Source: Streptomyces yatensis
Lineage (GTDB): Bacteria > Actinomycetota > Actinomycetes > Streptomycetales > Streptomycetaceae
Direction of reading: 5' to 3'
DNA length: 64,000 nt
Assembly (NCBI RefSeq): GCF_018069625.1
Contig: NZ_CP072941.1
Coordinates: forward strand, 4,650,001-4,714,000
Under the pieces are notes generated by a model. The model did not search any database and was not told where the DNA came from. It saw nothing but the letters and a program-made list of their open reading frames with translations. Position 1 is the stretch's first letter. The number at the start of each line of letters is the position of its first letter. The position numbers and the translations under genes were made by a program. Below, in pieces: positions 29,640-38,184 of this stretch.

Positions 29640-30970
29640 CGGTCCACTCCTCCCATCACGGGGTCGATGGACGCGACGGCCACGATCACATCGGCGACCT
29701 GGCCGCCCTCGCACATCGCCGCCACGGCCTGCAGATTGGTGAAGGACGGGTCGCGGAAGTGGACGCGGAACGGGCGGGTGCCGCCGTCGCTGACCATATG
29801 AGCGCCCAGTTCCCCCTTGGGCGACTCGATCGCCGCGTACGTCTGTCCGGGCGGCACCCGGAATCCCTCGGTCACCAGCTTGAAGTGGTGGATCAGGGCC
29901 TCCATCGAGGTGCCCATGATGTTCTTGATGTGGTCCAGGGAGTTGCCGAGGCCGTCCGGGCCGAGCGCGAGCTGCGCGGGCCAGGCGATCTTCTTGTCCT
30001 CGACCATCACCGGGCCCGGCTCCAGCCGCTCCAGGCACTGCTCGACGATCCGCAGCGACTGGCGCATCTCCTCCAGCCGGATCAGGAAGCGGCCGTAGGC
30101 GTCGCAGGTGTCGGCGGTCGGCACCTCGAAGTCGTAGGTCTCATAGCCGCAGTACGGATCGGACTTGCGCAGATCGTGCGGCAGCCCGGTGGCACGCAGT
30201 ATCGGGCCGGTCACGCCGAGCGCCATGCAGCCCGCGAGGTCGAGATAGCCGACGTCCTGCAGCCGGGCCTTGAAGATCGGGTTCCCGGTGGCGAGCTTGT
30301 CGTACTCGGGCAGGTTCTTGCGCATCGTCTTCAGCAGGGCCCGGATCTGGTCGACCGCGCCCGGCGGCAGGTCCTGGGCGAGCCCGCCGGGCCGGATGTA
30401 CGCGTGGTTCATCCGCAGGCCGGTGACCAGCTCGAAGATGTCCAGGATCAGCTCACGGTCGCGGAAGCCGTAGATCATGATGGTGGTCGCGCCGAGCTCC
30501 ATACCGCCGGTGGCGATGGCCACCAGATGCGAGGAGAGCCGGTTGAGCTCCATCAGCAGCACCCGGATCACCGAGGCCCGGTCCGGGATCTGGTCCTCGA
30601 TGCCGAGCAGCTTCTCGACGCCCAGGCAGTACGCCGCCTCGTTGTAGAAGGGCGTCAGATAGTCCATGCGCGTGACGAAGGTGGTGCCCTGCGTCCAGTT
30701 CCGGAATTCGAGGTTCTTCTCGATTCCGGTGTGCAGATAACCGATTCCGCAGCGGGCCTCGGTGACCGTCTCGCCGTCGATCTCCAGGATCAGCCGGAGC
30801 ACCCCGTGGGTGGAGGGGTGCTGCGGACCCATGTTGACGATGATCCGCTCGTCGTCGGCCTTCGCCGCGGCGGCCACGACCTCGTCCCAGTCGCCGCCGG
30901 TGACGGTGTAGACGGTGCCTTCGGTGGTCTCGCGCGCGGAGGCCGAGGGCGTTGCATTCGGGGCAGTCAT
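29636..30970 (-). CDS. nuoD: NADH-quinone oxidoreductase subunit D
   Basis: 49-kDa subunit that forms the quinone-binding site with NuoB. The loop [17 protein letters not shown] carries the conserved quinone-site His residues, and the end [18 protein letters not shown] is the family C-terminus. The 444-residue length includes an actinobacterial N-terminal extension of about 40 residues ([20 protein letters not shown]). ATG at 30970 shares a base with the nuoC stop (TGATG). Confidence 0.97.
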   Translation of the reverse strand: MTAPNATPSASARETTEGTVYTVTGGDWDEVVAAAAKADDERIIVNMGPQHPSTHGVLRLILEIDGETVTEARCGIGYLHTGIEKNLEFRNWTQGTTFVTRMDYLTPFYNEAAYCLGVEKLLGIEDQIPDRASVIRVLLMELNRLSSHLVAIATGGMELGATTIMIYGFRDRELILDIFELVTGLRMNHAYIRPGGLAQDLPPGAVDQIRALLKTMRKNLPEYDKLATGNPIFKARLQDVGYLDLAGCMALGVTGPILRATGLPHDLRKSDPYCGYETYDFEVPTADTCDAYGRFLIRLEEMRQSLRIVEQCLERLEPGPVMVEDKKIAWPAQLALGPDGLGNSLDHIKNIMGTSMEALIHHFKLVTEGFRVPPGQTYAAIESPKGELGAHMVSDGGTRPFRVHFRDPSFTNLQAVAAMCEGGQVADVIVAVASIDPVMGGVDR

Positions 30971-31725
30971 CAGCTGTACGACCTCCGCTGGTCCGGAGCA
31001 GGGATCTGGGCGCCCTTGTACTCGACGGGGATGCCGCCGAGCGGGTAGTCCTTGCGTTGCGGGAAGCCCTGCCAGTCGTCGGGCATCATGATCCGCGTCA
31101 GCGCGGGATGACCGTCGAAGATCAGGCCGAAGAAGTCGTAGGTCTCCCGCTCATGCCAGTCGTTGGTCGGATAGACATCGACGATCGACGGGATGTGCGG
31201 ATCGCTGTCGGGGGCGCTCACCTCCAGCCGGACCACCCGGCCGTGGGTGAGCGACCGCAGGTGGTAGACGGCGTGCAGCTCACGGCCCTTGTCGCCGGGG
31301 AAGTGCACCCCGCTGACGCCGGTGCACAGCTCGAAGCGGAGCGCCGGGTCGTCGCGCAGGGTCCGGGCGACCCGCGGCAGGTGCTCACGGGCGATGTGGA
31401 AGGTCAGCTCACCGCGGTCCACGACGGTCTTCTCGATCGCGTTCTCCGGGAGCAGCGACTGCTCCTCGAGCGCGCCCTCGAGTTCGTCGGCGACCTCGTC
31501 GAACCAGCCCCCGTACGGCCGGGTGGCCTGGCCGGGCAGCCGTACGGGGCGCACCAGCCCGCCGTAGCCGGTGGTGTCGCCGCCGTTGTTGGCGCCGAAC
31601 ATCCCGCGCTGGACGCGGATGGGCTCGCCCTGGTCGCCGCGGCGGCCGGGGAGGTTCTCAGCGTTGAGGTCCTTGTCCGGGTTGACCCCGTTGTCCCCGG
31701 GATTGACCCCATTAGCCTCAGTCAA
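30970..31725 (-). CDS. nuoC: NADH-quinone oxidoreductase subunit C
   Basis: 30-kDa subunit of the peripheral arm, 251 residues. The signature [24 protein letters not shown] and the end [17 protein letters not shown] are clear. The start is uncertain. I give a TTG at 31725 ([16 protein letters not shown]) with GGAGGGGAAAGG upstream. The N-terminal 30 residues are Asn/Gly/Asp-rich with a short duplication [14 protein letters not shown], and family similarity begins only at [16 protein letters not shown] gap of 91 bp to nuoB is the largest inside the operon. Confidence 0.94.
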   Translation of the reverse strand: MTEANGVNPGDNGVNPDKDLNAENLPGRRGDQGEPIRVQRGMFGANNGGDTTGYGGLVRPVRLPGQATRPYGGWFDEVADELEGALEEQSLLPENAIEKTVVDRGELTFHIAREHLPRVARTLRDDPALRFELCTGVSGVHFPGDKGRELHAVYHLRSLTHGRVVRLEVSAPDSDPHIPSIVDVYPTNDWHERETYDFFGLIFDGHPALTRIMMPDDWQGFPQRKDYPLGGIPVEYKGAQIPAPDQRRSYS

Positions 31726-31816
31726 CGCCTTTCCCCTCCGTTCGCTTCTCCGCCCACGAGGCGCAGAGGTGCGGCCTTCGTCGCCATCTGCGGCCCGGTG
31801 GCCTCGTGTGCGTCGC

Positions 31817-32371
31817 TCACCGAAGAAGCCCCTTCATCTCGATCATCGGCAGCGCCTTGAGCGCCGCCTCCTCCGCCTCACGGGCCGCACGCTCGCGATT
31901 GACGCCGAGCTTCTCCTCGCGGATCTTCTGGTGCAGCTTGAGGATCGAGTCCATGAGCATCTCGGGGCGCGGCGGACAGCCGGGCAGATAGATGTCGACC
32001 GGGACGATGTGATCGACGCCCTGCACGATCGCGTAGTTGTTGAACATCCCCCCGGAGGAGGCGCAGACGCCCATGGAGATGACCCACTTCGGGTTCGGCA
32101 TCTGGTCGTAAACCTGGCGCAATACCGGGGCCATCTTCTGGCTGACCCGCCCGGCGACGATCATCAGGTCGGCCTGGCGGGGCGAGCCGCGGAAGACCTC
32201 CATGCCGAAGCGCGCGAGGTCGTAGCGCCCGGCACCCGTGGTCATCATTTCGATGGCGCAACAGGCCAGCCCGAAGGTGGCCGGGAAGACGGAGGACTTA
32301 CGGGCCAGCCCGGCGGCCTGTTCCACGGTGGTGAGCAGGAACCCACTCGGGAGCTTCTCTTCGATACCCAT
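31817..32371 (-). CDS. nuoB: NADH-quinone oxidoreductase subunit B
   Basis: Carries the terminal cluster N2 that reduces menaquinone. The ligands are the vicinal cysteines in [11 protein letters not shown] plus [10 protein letters not shown] and [12 protein letters not shown]. 184 residues; the C-terminal 20 residues ([14 protein letters not shown]) are helical and charged. It lies 32 bp after nuoA with ATAGGGG upstream. Confidence 0.97.
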   Translation of the reverse strand: MGIEEKLPSGFLLTTVEQAAGLARKSSVFPATFGLACCAIEMMTTGAGRYDLARFGMEVFRGSPRQADLMIVAGRVSQKMAPVLRQVYDQMPNPKWVISMGVCASSGGMFNNYAIVQGVDHIVPVDIYLPGCPPRPEMLMDSILKLHQKIREEKLGVNRERAAREAEEAALKALPMIEMKGLLR

Positions 32372-32403
32372 GCGATGTATCCCCTATCTCCTCTTGAGCC
32401 CCT

Positions 32404-32763
32404 TTAGTCCCACTCCAGGCCGCCGCGCCGCCATACGTAGGCGTAGGCCACGAAGACGGTGAGCACGAAGAGGAGCATCTCCACGAGCCCGAACAGGCCG
32501 AGGGCGTCGAAGGTGACGGCCCAGGGGTAGAGGAAGACGATCTCGATGTCGAAGACGATGAAGAGCATCGCCGTCAGGTAGTACTTGATGGGGAAGCGCC
32601 CACCGCCGGACGGATGCGGAGTCGGCTCGATGCCGCACTCATAGGCCTCGAGCTTGGCCCGGTTGTAGCGCTTGGGGCCGATGATCGCGGCCATGAGCAC
32701 CGAGAAGATCGCAAAACCTGCCCCGAGGGCTCCCAGTACGAGGATGGGCGCGTATGCGTTCAC
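32404..32763 (-). CDS. nuoA: NADH-quinone oxidoreductase subunit A
   Basis: First gene of the 14-gene complex I operon. 119 residues, three membrane helices (ILVLGALGAGFAIFSVLMAAII; YYLTAMLFIVFDIEIVFLYPW; LVEMLLFVLTVFVAYAYV) with the conserved cytoplasmic loop YECGIEP carrying the Cys that sits near the quinone channel, and the FDIEIVFLYPWA signature. GTG start at 32763 with GGGAGCGAGG upstream. Expression is probably controlled by Rex through the operator about 80 bp upstream. Confidence 0.96.
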   Translation of the reverse strand: MNAYAPILVLGALGAGFAIFSVLMAAIIGPKRYNRAKLEAYECGIEPTPHPSGGGRFPIKYYLTAMLFIVFDIEIVFLYPWAVTFDALGLFGLVEMLLFVLTVFVAYAYVWRRGGLEWD

Positions 32764-32842
32764 CGTCCTCGCTCCCTTCAGTCGACGATGACTGCTTGGC
32801 GGACCGCACGGACATGCCGGTCACCCCACGAAGATCGCGCAC

Positions 32843-32881
32843 ATGTGAGGCAGTTCACAAGCCCGTTTCGCCTGCATCCTA
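32843..32881 (-). promoter_or_regulatory. nuo promoter -10 element with Rex-type operator
   Basis: Read on the minus strand, TAGGAT (32881-32876) is a good -10 for the housekeeping sigma factor, about 115 bp before nuoA; the -35 is poor. Just downstream of the expected start, TTGTGAACTGCCTCACAT (32860-32843) matches the Streptomyces Rex operator TTGTGAACGCGTTCACAA at 13 of 18 positions, with the left half-site perfect. Rex is known to bind the nuo promoter in S. coelicolor and to leave DNA when NADH rises. Position at about +9 to +26 fits repression. Binding is inferred, not shown. Confidence 0.7.
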
Positions 32882-33476
32882 TGCCCGTCGGTCTGTGATC
32901 TGCGACACGGGGTACGACAACGTCTTTGTGATCTCCACCACCTGACGAAGGATCATGAAGTCGGATGAGCGGTGATCTTGTACGTGAAGCATCCGAACGA
33001 CCACGAGAAGTGACATTCGGAGACGTCATCACAGGTGAGCGCGTTGCGCCCCTACCAAGACATGGTACATACATGCAAATTTGCAGTGGACTTTGTCGGC
33101 TGATATGCGTCCACCACTCTCATGAGTGACCCCCGTCCCGGACGTCGATCGATCACGGGCCGATCACCGATTGATCACCGGTTCGCGCACGCGTTCACGA
33201 GCGGCTCGGAGCGAGTGAGGTATCCCACGCCGGGACCGGTTGTGGATCTAGATTTCCCGGGAACCCTTTGTACGTGGGCCGCATCAGTGGTAGATCGCCC
33301 GCAGACACCGCATGGCCGCCAAATGCCGTGCGTAGAGACATGATCGAGACATTCGGGCATGGCTGCCGACGGGGCCACGAAGATCGTTTGGTCCGATTTC
33401 TGGGCGTGTGCACGTCAAATGTGGCGCACCCCACTTTTGTTGATCTGGGCCTTAGGGCCCTGGTAGCCAAGGACCT
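32882..33476. other. Gene-free divergent interval between nuo and the NlpC/P60 gene
   Basis: About 600 bp without a coding frame of normal codon use. It is less GC-rich than its surroundings and should hold the upstream part of the nuo promoter and the promoter of the NlpC/P60 gene. Visible elements are a perfect palindrome TGCAAATTTGCA (33074-33085), next to ACATGGTACATACATG, and three spaced copies of GATCAC (about 33150-33180). GGGCC-TTA-GGGCCC (33449-33462) lies just before the NlpC ribosome site. I looked for a c-di-AMP riboswitch here and did not find one. Confidence 0.5.
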
Positions 33477-34292
33477 ATGTCCCCAGTCGCACACATACCC
33501 AGCCACCGGAAGCCCCGCCGTGCCGCGTCCACGCGTGCACTCCGCGCAGGGATGACCGGTGGCTTCCTCACCCTCGCGGTGGCCGGTGCCGCCGTGCCCG
33601 CCTCCGCCGCGGAGTCCAACGCCGCCCCGGCCGAGTCCACCCTGGAAATGCCGACCGTGAGCGCCACGCTGGCGAGCACGGCCGCCCAGACCGCGGACGC
33701 CACCCAGCAGGCCGCATCCGACTACGAGCTCCAGGCACAGCAGGAGCAGGCGGCCGCCCACGCGAAGGTCGCCGCCAAGAAGGCCAAGGCGGAGGCCGAC
33801 CGTAAGGCGAAGGAAGCCCGGGAGGCAGCTCGTAAGGCGGCCGCCAAGCGTGCGGCCGAGGCCAAGGCCCAGGCGGCGAAGGCGTCGCGCTCCGCCGAGC
33901 GCACCACGCTGTCCACCACCAGCGTCGGCAACGCCACCGGCAACGCCGCCACCCTGATCAGCTTCCTGAAGGCGCAGCTGGGCAAGGCGTATGTGCTCGG
34001 CTCCAGCGGTCCGTCCTCCTACGACTGCTCCGGGCTGACCCAGGCCGCCTTCAAGCAGGTCGGCGTGAGCCTGCCGCGGGTCTCCCAGGACCAGTCCACC
34101 ACCGGCACCCCGGTCTCGCTGGACTCCCTGCAGCCGGGCGACCTGCTCTACTGGGGCAGCGCGGGCAGCGCGTACCACGTCGGCGTCTACGTCGGCGGCG
34201 GCAACTTCATCGGCGCCCAGAACTCCAGCACCGGGATCGTCGAGCGCCCGCTGGACTACGACATGCCCACCGGAGCCGTGCGCGTCCTGTAA
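33477..34292 (+). CDS. Secreted NlpC/P60-family peptidoglycan endopeptidase
   Basis: A 271-residue cell-wall hydrolase, probably cleaving within peptide stems of peptidoglycan. The N-terminal signal (ALRAGMTGGFLTLAVAGAAVPASAAE) has a likely cut near residue 45. An Ala/Lys/Glu-rich helical segment (about 85-145, KKAKAEADRKAKEAREAARKA) should form a coiled coil. The C-terminal NlpC/P60 domain has the catalytic Cys at about 184 (SSYDCSGLTQAAF) and His at about 234 (SAYHVGVYVGGGNFIGA). ATG at 33477 has AAGGA five bases upstream. It is transcribed alone and ends at a strong terminator. Regulators are unknown. Confidence 0.93.
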   Translation: MSPVAHIPSHRKPRRAASTRALRAGMTGGFLTLAVAGAAVPASAAESNAAPAESTLEMPTVSATLASTAAQTADATQQAASDYELQAQQEQAAAHAKVAAKKAKAEADRKAKEAREAARKAAAKRAAEAKAQAAKASRSAERTTLSTTSVGNATGNAATLISFLKAQLGKAYVLGSSGPSSYDCSGLTQAAFKQVGVSLPRVSQDQSTTGTPVSLDSLQPGDLLYWGSAGSAYHVGVYVGGGNFIGAQNSSTGIVERPLDYDMPTGAVRVL

Positions 34293-34336
34293 GGCGCACC
34301 TCCCAGTAAGGCGCACCTCCCGACATACGGGCCTGG

Positions 34337-34365
34337 GGCCGCCGTTCCCACCGCGGACGGCGGCC
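34337..34365. terminator. Bidirectional terminator between NlpC/P60 and CBS genes
   Basis: GGCCGCCGT (34337-34345) pairs perfectly with ACGGCGGCC (34357-34365) over an 11-base loop. The two flanking genes converge here. A tandem duplication of GTAAGGCGCACCTCCCA lies immediately upstream (34290-34320). Confidence 0.75.
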
Positions 34366-34384
34366 TCACGACCCCCTCGCGCGC

Positions 34385-34804
34385 CTACTGCGCGTAGACC
34401 TTCTCCAGGAACTCGCCGAGAAGGTCGTCACTGAGGTGGTGCGCCAGATCCGCCTCGGAGATCATTCCGACCAGCCGCTTGTTCTGGTCGATCACCGGCA
34501 GCCTGCGGATCTTGTGCTCCTCCATCTCCCGCAGGACGTCGGTGACATCGGCGTCGGCGGGAATCCAGCGCGGAGTGCCCTCGGTGAGCTGCCCGACGGG
34601 CGTCCGGGACGGATCGCAGTTCTCCGCGATGCAGCCGACGACGATGTCGCGGTCGGTGACGATGCCGCACAGCCGCTCGTTGCTGTCGCTGACCGGCAGG
34701 GCCCCCACGCCCAGGTCCCGCATCATCTGGGCGGCACGCAGCACCGACTCGTTCTCCGGAATCCACTGCGCGCCCGGGTGCATGATGTCCGCTGCCTTCG
34801 TCAT
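34385..34804 (-). CDS. Two-CBS-domain protein
   Basis: A 139-residue cytoplasmic protein made of just two CBS motifs, at about residues 8-62 (ADIMHPGAQWIPENESVLRA ... LCGIVTDRDIVVG) and 75-130 (GTPRWIPADADVTDVLREM ... LVGMISEADLAHHL). CBS pairs bind adenine nucleotides or related ligands and often dimerise; free-standing ones act as energy or stress sensors for unknown partners. ATG at 34804 follows a near-perfect AGGAGGT. The pattern RRLPVIDQNKRLVGMIS is typical of the Mycobacterium Hrp1 group. No partner gene is adjacent. Confidence 0.9.
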   Translation of the reverse strand: MTKAADIMHPGAQWIPENESVLRAAQMMRDLGVGALPVSDSNERLCGIVTDRDIVVGCIAENCDPSRTPVGQLTEGTPRWIPADADVTDVLREMEEHKIRRLPVIDQNKRLVGMISEADLAHHLSDDLLGEFLEKVYAQ

Positions 34805-35059
34805 GGTGTACCTCCTGCCAGGCCCACCGGCGGTGGAACCGGCCCTGTGAGCCCCATCGATCCGGCGTCGCCGCGGCTGGCGCGCACGGCGCCCCCTGTC
34901 TTCATTGTCACCACCGCCCCACCGCGACGTCATGTCGAGCCCGGCGGCGGCTGTCGGTGCCCGGTGCCAGACTGAGTAACGAGGCAATCCCGGCCAGAAG
35001 GAGGCAATCGCCCGCAGAACTCCCCTGCGTCTTCGCGCCCGACCGTCGAAGGAGCGCCC

Positions 35060-35842
35060 ATGCTCACCACCGATTACGTCCCCGGCGCGCCCAACTGGCT
35101 CGATCTGGGCGCCCCCGACACCGAAGCGGCCGCGGCCTTCTACGGCTCCCTGATGGGCTGGCGCTTCGAGTCGGCCGGCCCCGAGGCGGGCGGGTACGGC
35201 TTCTTCACCCTGGACCGCAAGACCGTCGCGGCCGTCGGGCCGCTCACCGAGGAGGGCGCACGGCCCGCCTGGACGCCGTACTTCCACACCCCTGACGCCG
35301 AGGCGACCGCGAAGACCGTCGAGCAGGCGGGCGGCACGGTGCGGCTCGCTCCGTTCGACGTCTTCGAGGAGGGGCGGATGGCCCAGTTCACCGACCCGGG
35401 CGGGGCCCGCTTCGCCATCTGGCAGCCCGGCAGGACGGCCGGACTGGACGCGGTCAACGACCCCGGCACCCTGTGCTGGACCGAGCTCCACTCCCCCGAT
35501 CCCCCCAGGGACCTGGCCTTCTACCGCAAGGTCTTCGGCTGGGACACCGAGGAGATGTCCTTCCCCGGCGGGTCGTACACGGTGCTGATGACCACCGGCG
35601 CCGGCCGGGAGGGCTCCTTCGGCGGCGTCGCCCAGCTCCAGGAGGGGCATTCGACACCGCCGCAGTGGCTGCCGTACTTCGAGGTGGCGGACTGCGACGC
35701 GGTGGTGGCCAAGGGGCAGGACCTGGGCGGTTCGGTGCTGATGCCGGCCATGTCGGCCGAGGGGATCGGCCGGATGGCCTGGCTGGCGGATGTGGTCCGG
35801 GCGCCGTTCGGCGTCATCGCGAGCGGCGGCCCGGGGGCCTAG
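35060..35842 (+). CDS. VOC (glyoxalase/bleomycin-resistance fold) protein, tandem domains
   Basis: A 260-residue protein with two vicinal-oxygen-chelate domains: about 1-125 (NWLDLGAPDTEAAAAFYGSLMGWRF) and 133-258 (CWTELHSPDPPRDLAFYRKVFGWDTEEM). Each ends with a GRMAxxxDPxGAxFAIWQ-type strand (GRMAQFTDPGGARFAIWQPG; GIGRMAWLADVVRAPFGVIA). This layout is common in Streptomyces proteins loosely called hydroxylases or 27-kDa antigen CFP30B-like. Substrate unknown. ATG with GAAGGAG upstream. The 255 bp before it hold nothing I could identify. Confidence 0.87.
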   Translation: MLTTDYVPGAPNWLDLGAPDTEAAAAFYGSLMGWRFESAGPEAGGYGFFTLDRKTVAAVGPLTEEGARPAWTPYFHTPDAEATAKTVEQAGGTVRLAPFDVFEEGRMAQFTDPGGARFAIWQPGRTAGLDAVNDPGTLCWTELHSPDPPRDLAFYRKVFGWDTEEMSFPGGSYTVLMTTGAGREGSFGGVAQLQEGHSTPPQWLPYFEVADCDAVVAKGQDLGGSVLMPAMSAEGIGRMAWLADVVRAPFGVIASGGPGA

Positions 35843-35871
35843 CCGCCGGGCCGCCGGACGTGCACACGAGC

Positions 35872-35911
35872 GGGGCGTCCGGACACGGGCACGCGGCCGG
35901 GGCGTCCGGAC
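35872..35911. repeat. Direct repeat GGGGCGTCCGGAC between convergent genes
   Basis: GGGGCGTCCGGAC occurs at 35872-35884 and 35899-35911; the core GTCCGGAC is itself palindromic and could fold. Probably part of the termination region between the VOC and reductase genes. Confidence 0.5.
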
Positions 35912-35917
35912 GGGCCG

Positions 35918-37228
35918 TCAGGCTCGCGGGGTCACCTTGGTGAGGCCGTTGATGATGCGGTCCATCGCGTCGCCGCCCGTCGGATCCGTCAGATTCGCCA
36001 GCAGCTTCAGGGTGAACCGCATCAGCATCGGATGCGTCAGCCCGCGCTGCGCCGCCAGCTTCATGACCTTCGGATTGCCGATCAGCTTCACGAACGCCCG
36101 GCCCAGCGTGTAGTAGCCGCCGTAGGTGTCCTTGAGGACCTTCGGGTAGCGCTGGAGGGCCAGTTCGCGCTGGGGGGCGGTGGCGCGGGCATGGGCCTGC
36201 ACGATCACGTCCGCGGCGATCTGCCCGGATTCCATCGCATAGGCGATGCCCTCGCCGTTGAACGGGTTGACCATGCCGCCCGCGTCACCGACCAGCAGCA
36301 GCCCGCGGGTGTAGTGCGGCTGCCGGTTGAAGGCCATCGGGAGCGCGGCGCCGCGGATCGGGCCGGTCATGTTCTCCGGGGTGTAGCCCCAGTCCTCCGG
36401 CATCGAGGCGCACCACGCCTTGAGGATCTCGCGCCAGTCGAGCTCCTTGAAGGAGGACGAGGTGTTGAGGACGCCCAGGCCCACATTGCTCGTGCCGTCG
36501 CCCATGCCGAAGATCCAGCCGTAGCCGGGCAGCAGCCGGTCCTCCGCCCCGCGCCGGTCCCACAACTCCAGCCAGGACTCGAGGTAGTCGTCGTCATGGC
36601 GGGGCGAGGTGAAGTACGTCCGCACGGCGACGCCCATCGGACGGTCCTCGCGCCGGTGCAGCCCCATGGCGAGCGAGAGCCGGGTGGAGTTGCCGTCGGC
36701 GGCGACCACCAGGGGCGCGTGGAAGGTGACGGGCGTCTTCTCCTCGCCCAGCTTCGCGTGGACCCCGGTGATCCGGCCGGTGCGGTCGTCGGTGATCGGG
36801 GCGCCCACATTGCAGCGCTCGTACAGCCGGGCCCCGGCCTTCTGCGCCTGCCGCGCCAGCTGCTCGTCGAAGTCGTCGCGCTTACGGACCAGGCCGTAGT
36901 TGGGGTACGCGGCCAGCTCCGGCCAGTCGAGCTGCAGCCGCACCCCGCCCGCGATGATCCGCAGACCCCGGTTGCGCAGCCAGCCCGCCTCCTCGGAGAT
37001 GTCGATGCCCATGGCCACGAGCTGCTTGGTGGCGCGCGGGGTCAGGCCGTCACCGCACACCTTCTCGCGCGGAAAGGCCGTCTTCTCCAGCAGCAGCACA
37101 TCAAGCCCCGCCTTGGCGAGGTGGTAGGCGGTGGTGGAGCCGGCCGGTCCGGCGCCGACGACGATCACATCGGCGCTGCGCTCCGAGATCCCAAAGGACG
37201 CGCTCTCGGTGGGTGCGGTCTCGCTCAC
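35918..37228 (-). CDS. Geranylgeranyl-reductase-family FAD oxidoreductase (MenJ-like candidate)
   Basis: A 436-residue flavoprotein. The FAD motif VVGAGPAGSTTAYHLAKAG lies near the N-terminus, LLEKTAFPREKVCGDGLTPRA carries the family motif, and the second FAD motif is LLLVGDAGGMVNPFNGEGIAYAMESG. These enzymes saturate isoprenoid double bonds. The gene stands between complex I and the menaquinone methyltransferase; the mycobacterial homologue MenJ reduces one double bond of the menaquinone chain. A role in partially saturating menaquinone is therefore likely by context but not proven. GTG at 37228 with GGGAGA upstream was chosen over a TTG five codons earlier. Confidence 0.88.
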   Translation of the reverse strand: MSETAPTESASFGISERSADVIVVGAGPAGSTTAYHLAKAGLDVLLLEKTAFPREKVCGDGLTPRATKQLVAMGIDISEEAGWLRNRGLRIIAGGVRLQLDWPELAAYPNYGLVRKRDDFDEQLARQAQKAGARLYERCNVGAPITDDRTGRITGVHAKLGEEKTPVTFHAPLVVAADGNSTRLSLAMGLHRREDRPMGVAVRTYFTSPRHDDDYLESWLELWDRRGAEDRLLPGYGWIFGMGDGTSNVGLGVLNTSSSFKELDWREILKAWCASMPEDWGYTPENMTGPIRGAALPMAFNRQPHYTRGLLLVGDAGGMVNPFNGEGIAYAMESGQIAADVIVQAHARATAPQRELALQRYPKVLKDTYGGYYTLGRAFVKLIGNPKVMKLAAQRGLTHPMLMRFTLKLLANLTDPTGGDAMDRIINGLTKVTPRA

Positions 37229-37380
37229 GCGGGGTCTCCCCAAGCCTCGGTAACGGCGTGCCGGTCACGCCGGGCACTGGACACCTTGCAGTCTATGTGG
37301 GGCGAAACTCCGGCACTCGCGAAGGGGCGCGAAGGGCAGCAAGGTGCCGTCCCCGACGGCCCGGCCGGGGACCGCCCATG

Positions 37381-37450
37381 GCCGCCTTACGGCTCGTACG
37401 GCCGCCTTACGGCGCGTATGCCGCGTTCGTGGCCGCCTTACGGCTTGTAC
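37381..37450. repeat. Three copies of GCCGCCTTACGGCTCGTAC
   Basis: A 19-bp unit occurs at 37381, 37401 (two changes) and 37432 (one change); the last covers the methyltransferase stop codon. It lies in the 209-bp gap between the methyltransferase and the reductase. Each unit contains a GCCGCCTTACGGC near-palindrome that can form a short stem. Function unknown; read-through control is possible. Confidence 0.6.
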
Positions 37451-38130
37451 GCCCGGTGGAGGGCCACCACGCCGCCGGTGAGGTTGCGCCAGGCCGGCCG
37501 CTCCCAGCCCGCCGACCGCAGCCGGGCGGCGAGCCGGGGCTGGTCCGGCCAGGCGCGGATGGACTCGGCGAGGTAGACATACGCGTCCGGGTTGCTGCTG
37601 ACCGAGGTCGCGATCGGCGGCAGCGCGCGCATCAGATACTCGCTGTAGACCGTGCGGAACGGCTCCCATGTGGGGTGGCTGAACTCGCAGATGACGACCC
37701 GTCCGCCGGGCCGGGTCACCCGCAGCATCTCGCGCAGCGCCCCCTGCGTGTCCTGGATGTTGCGCAGCCCGAAGGAGATCGTGACGGCGTCGAAGACCCC
37801 GTCCGCGAAGGGCAGCCGGGTGGCGTCGCCCGCCGTCAGCGGCAGCCGCGGATGGCGCTTCTTGCCCTCCCGGAGCATCCCGAGCGAGAAGTCGCACGGC
37901 ACCACGTACGCGCCCGCCGCCTGGAAGGGCAGCGAGGACGTCCCCGTACCGGCGGCGAGGTCGAGCACCCGCTCACCGGCGCGCGCGTCCACGGCCCGGG
38001 CGACCGCCTTGCGCCACAGCCGGGCCTGCCCGAGCGACAGCACATCGTTGGTGAGGTCGTATTTGGCCGCCACGCCGTCGAACATGGCGGCGACTTCGTG
38101 CGGCTGCTTGTCCAGGGATGCTCGGCTCAC
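37438..38130 (-). CDS. menG: Demethylmenaquinone methyltransferase
   Basis: Last step of menaquinone synthesis: C-methylation of demethylmenaquinone using S-adenosylmethionine. 230 residues. The UbiE/MenG signatures are [27 protein letters not shown], the SAM motif [13 protein letters not shown], and [27 protein letters not shown]. The GTG at 38130 gives [14 protein letters not shown], the usual N-terminus in Streptomyces; a GTG at 38145 has no room for a ribosome site. Often named ubiE, but the organism makes menaquinone, so menG is apt. Same direction as mqnC further upstream. Confidence 0.95.
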   Translation of the reverse strand: MSRASLDKQPHEVAAMFDGVAAKYDLTNDVLSLGQARLWRKAVARAVDARAGERVLDLAAGTGTSSLPFQAAGAYVVPCDFSLGMLREGKKRHPRLPLTAGDATRLPFADGVFDAVTISFGLRNIQDTQGALREMLRVTRPGGRVVICEFSHPTWEPFRTVYSEYLMRALPPIATSVSSNPDAYVYLAESIRAWPDQPRLAARLRSAGWERPAWRNLTGGVVALHRAYKP

Positions 38131-38184
38131 GCCCCCATTGTTCACCTCCCGCGCCCCGCACCCCCGCCCGGGGCCCGGCGTGCC

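Noticed and set aside
31726..31816. Small ORF of about 32 codons between nuoB and nuoC
   Set aside because: It opens at the nuoB stop and ends near the nuoC start but shows no conserved pattern; more likely leader sequence for nuoC.
33100..33476. c-di-AMP (ydaO) riboswitch before the NlpC/P60 gene
   Set aside because: Such hydrolase genes often carry one in Streptomyces, but the conserved blocks of that riboswitch could not be found here.
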